The position numbers and the translations under genes are program-made. Under the pieces are notes generated by a model, which was not told the DNA's origin, made no database searches, and saw nothing but the letters and a program-made list of their open reading frames with translations. This document shows, piece by piece, positions 6,714-6,824 of a stretch of 6,824 nt of DNA; within the stretch, counting starts at the first letter, position 1; every line of letters begins with the position of its first letter. The DNA comes from Trueperaceae bacterium (GTDB lineage Bacteria > Deinococcota > Deinococci > Deinococcales > Trueperaceae), in NCBI GenBank assembly GCA_011390455.1, contig JAABSI010000024.1, positions 28,306 to 35,129 on the forward strand, read 5' to 3'.

Positions 6714-6824
6714 TCAGACCTGCGTGACCGAGTAGTCGAGCCGATCGTCCGACAGGATCATCTCGAGGACCTGACGGTGCGCGAGGGCGTCGATCATCGC
6801 CAAGCCGTGCTCCTTGTCGATGTA
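6714..6824 (-). CDS. C-terminal fragment of an unrecognised protein
   Basis: The minus strand is open from the right edge to a TGA at 6716-6714, giving 36 residues that end in DDRLDYSVTQV. Codons are strongly G/C-ending in this frame, as in the neighbouring genes, and the plus strand has a TAG here, so it is probably a real gene 3' end. The visible part is soluble, partly helical (LAMIDALAHRQVLEMIL) and mixed in charge. I do not recognise the family. It converges on ftsE with a 19-base gap in which I see no clear terminator. Confidence 0.65.
   Translation of the reverse strand, partial: YIDKEHGLAMIDALAHRQVLEMILSDDRLDYSVTQV

Noticed and set aside
6706..6724. A direct repeat ACCTGCG at 6706-6712 and 6718-6724 near the convergent gene ends
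   Set aside because: Seven bases repeated once is expected by chance in this composition, and no terminator or integration-site structure accompanies it.
1..6824. Search for mobile elements, CRISPR repeats, tRNAs, toxin-antitoxin or defence genes
   Set aside because: No terminal inverted repeats, transposase or integrase motifs, spaced repeats or tRNA cloverleaf were seen; nearly all sequence is accounted for by housekeeping genes.

Overview
The window is a gene-dense chromosomal stretch from a very GC-rich bacterium; most third codon positions in every gene are G or C. It looks like ordinary core genome. I see no mobile element, CRISPR array, phage gene, tRNA, rRNA or obvious transferred island. 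The start signals are mixed: Shine-Dalgarno plus TTG for two genes, and TANNNT hexamers placed directly before a start codon for others. Together with the sequence style of FtsE, this makes a Deinococcota-type organism (Deinococcus/Truepera side) my best guess. That is an inference, and another high-GC phylum is possible.

Layout. Positions 1-2246 hold two minus-strand genes read right to left: an ornithine cyclodeaminase/mu-crystallin family imine reductase (2246-1299), then purB, adenylosuccinate lyase (1302 to beyond base 1). They overlap by an ATGA. A 216-base divergent intergenic region (2247-2462) carries candidate promoters for both directions and a small GC hairpin in the probable gyrA leader. 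On the plus strand follow gyrA, DNA gyrase subunit A (2463-5033), and a ribonucleoside hydrolase (5030-5965), overlapping by a TTGA. This unit ends in a strong GC hairpin that starts inside the last codons of the hydrolase. A 48-base gap then leads to ftsE (6014-6694), which appears to have its own leaderless promoter. The right edge holds the last 36 codons of an unrecognised convergent minus-strand gene.

Function. The proteins cover purine synthesis (PurB), nucleoside salvage (hydrolase), amino-acid/imine reduction (OCD family), DNA supercoiling (GyrA) and division (FtsE). GyrA and the hydrolase are probably co-translated, as are the OCD-family enzyme and PurB. FtsE is not followed by ftsX, its usual partner, which is the main contextual oddity. 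I found nothing that supports an undescribed defence or mobile system. The points worth a second look are start and termination architecture, a variant ABC signature in FtsE, a second GyrA-box-like heptapeptide, and a Phe where ornithine cyclodeaminase has its catalytic Asp.
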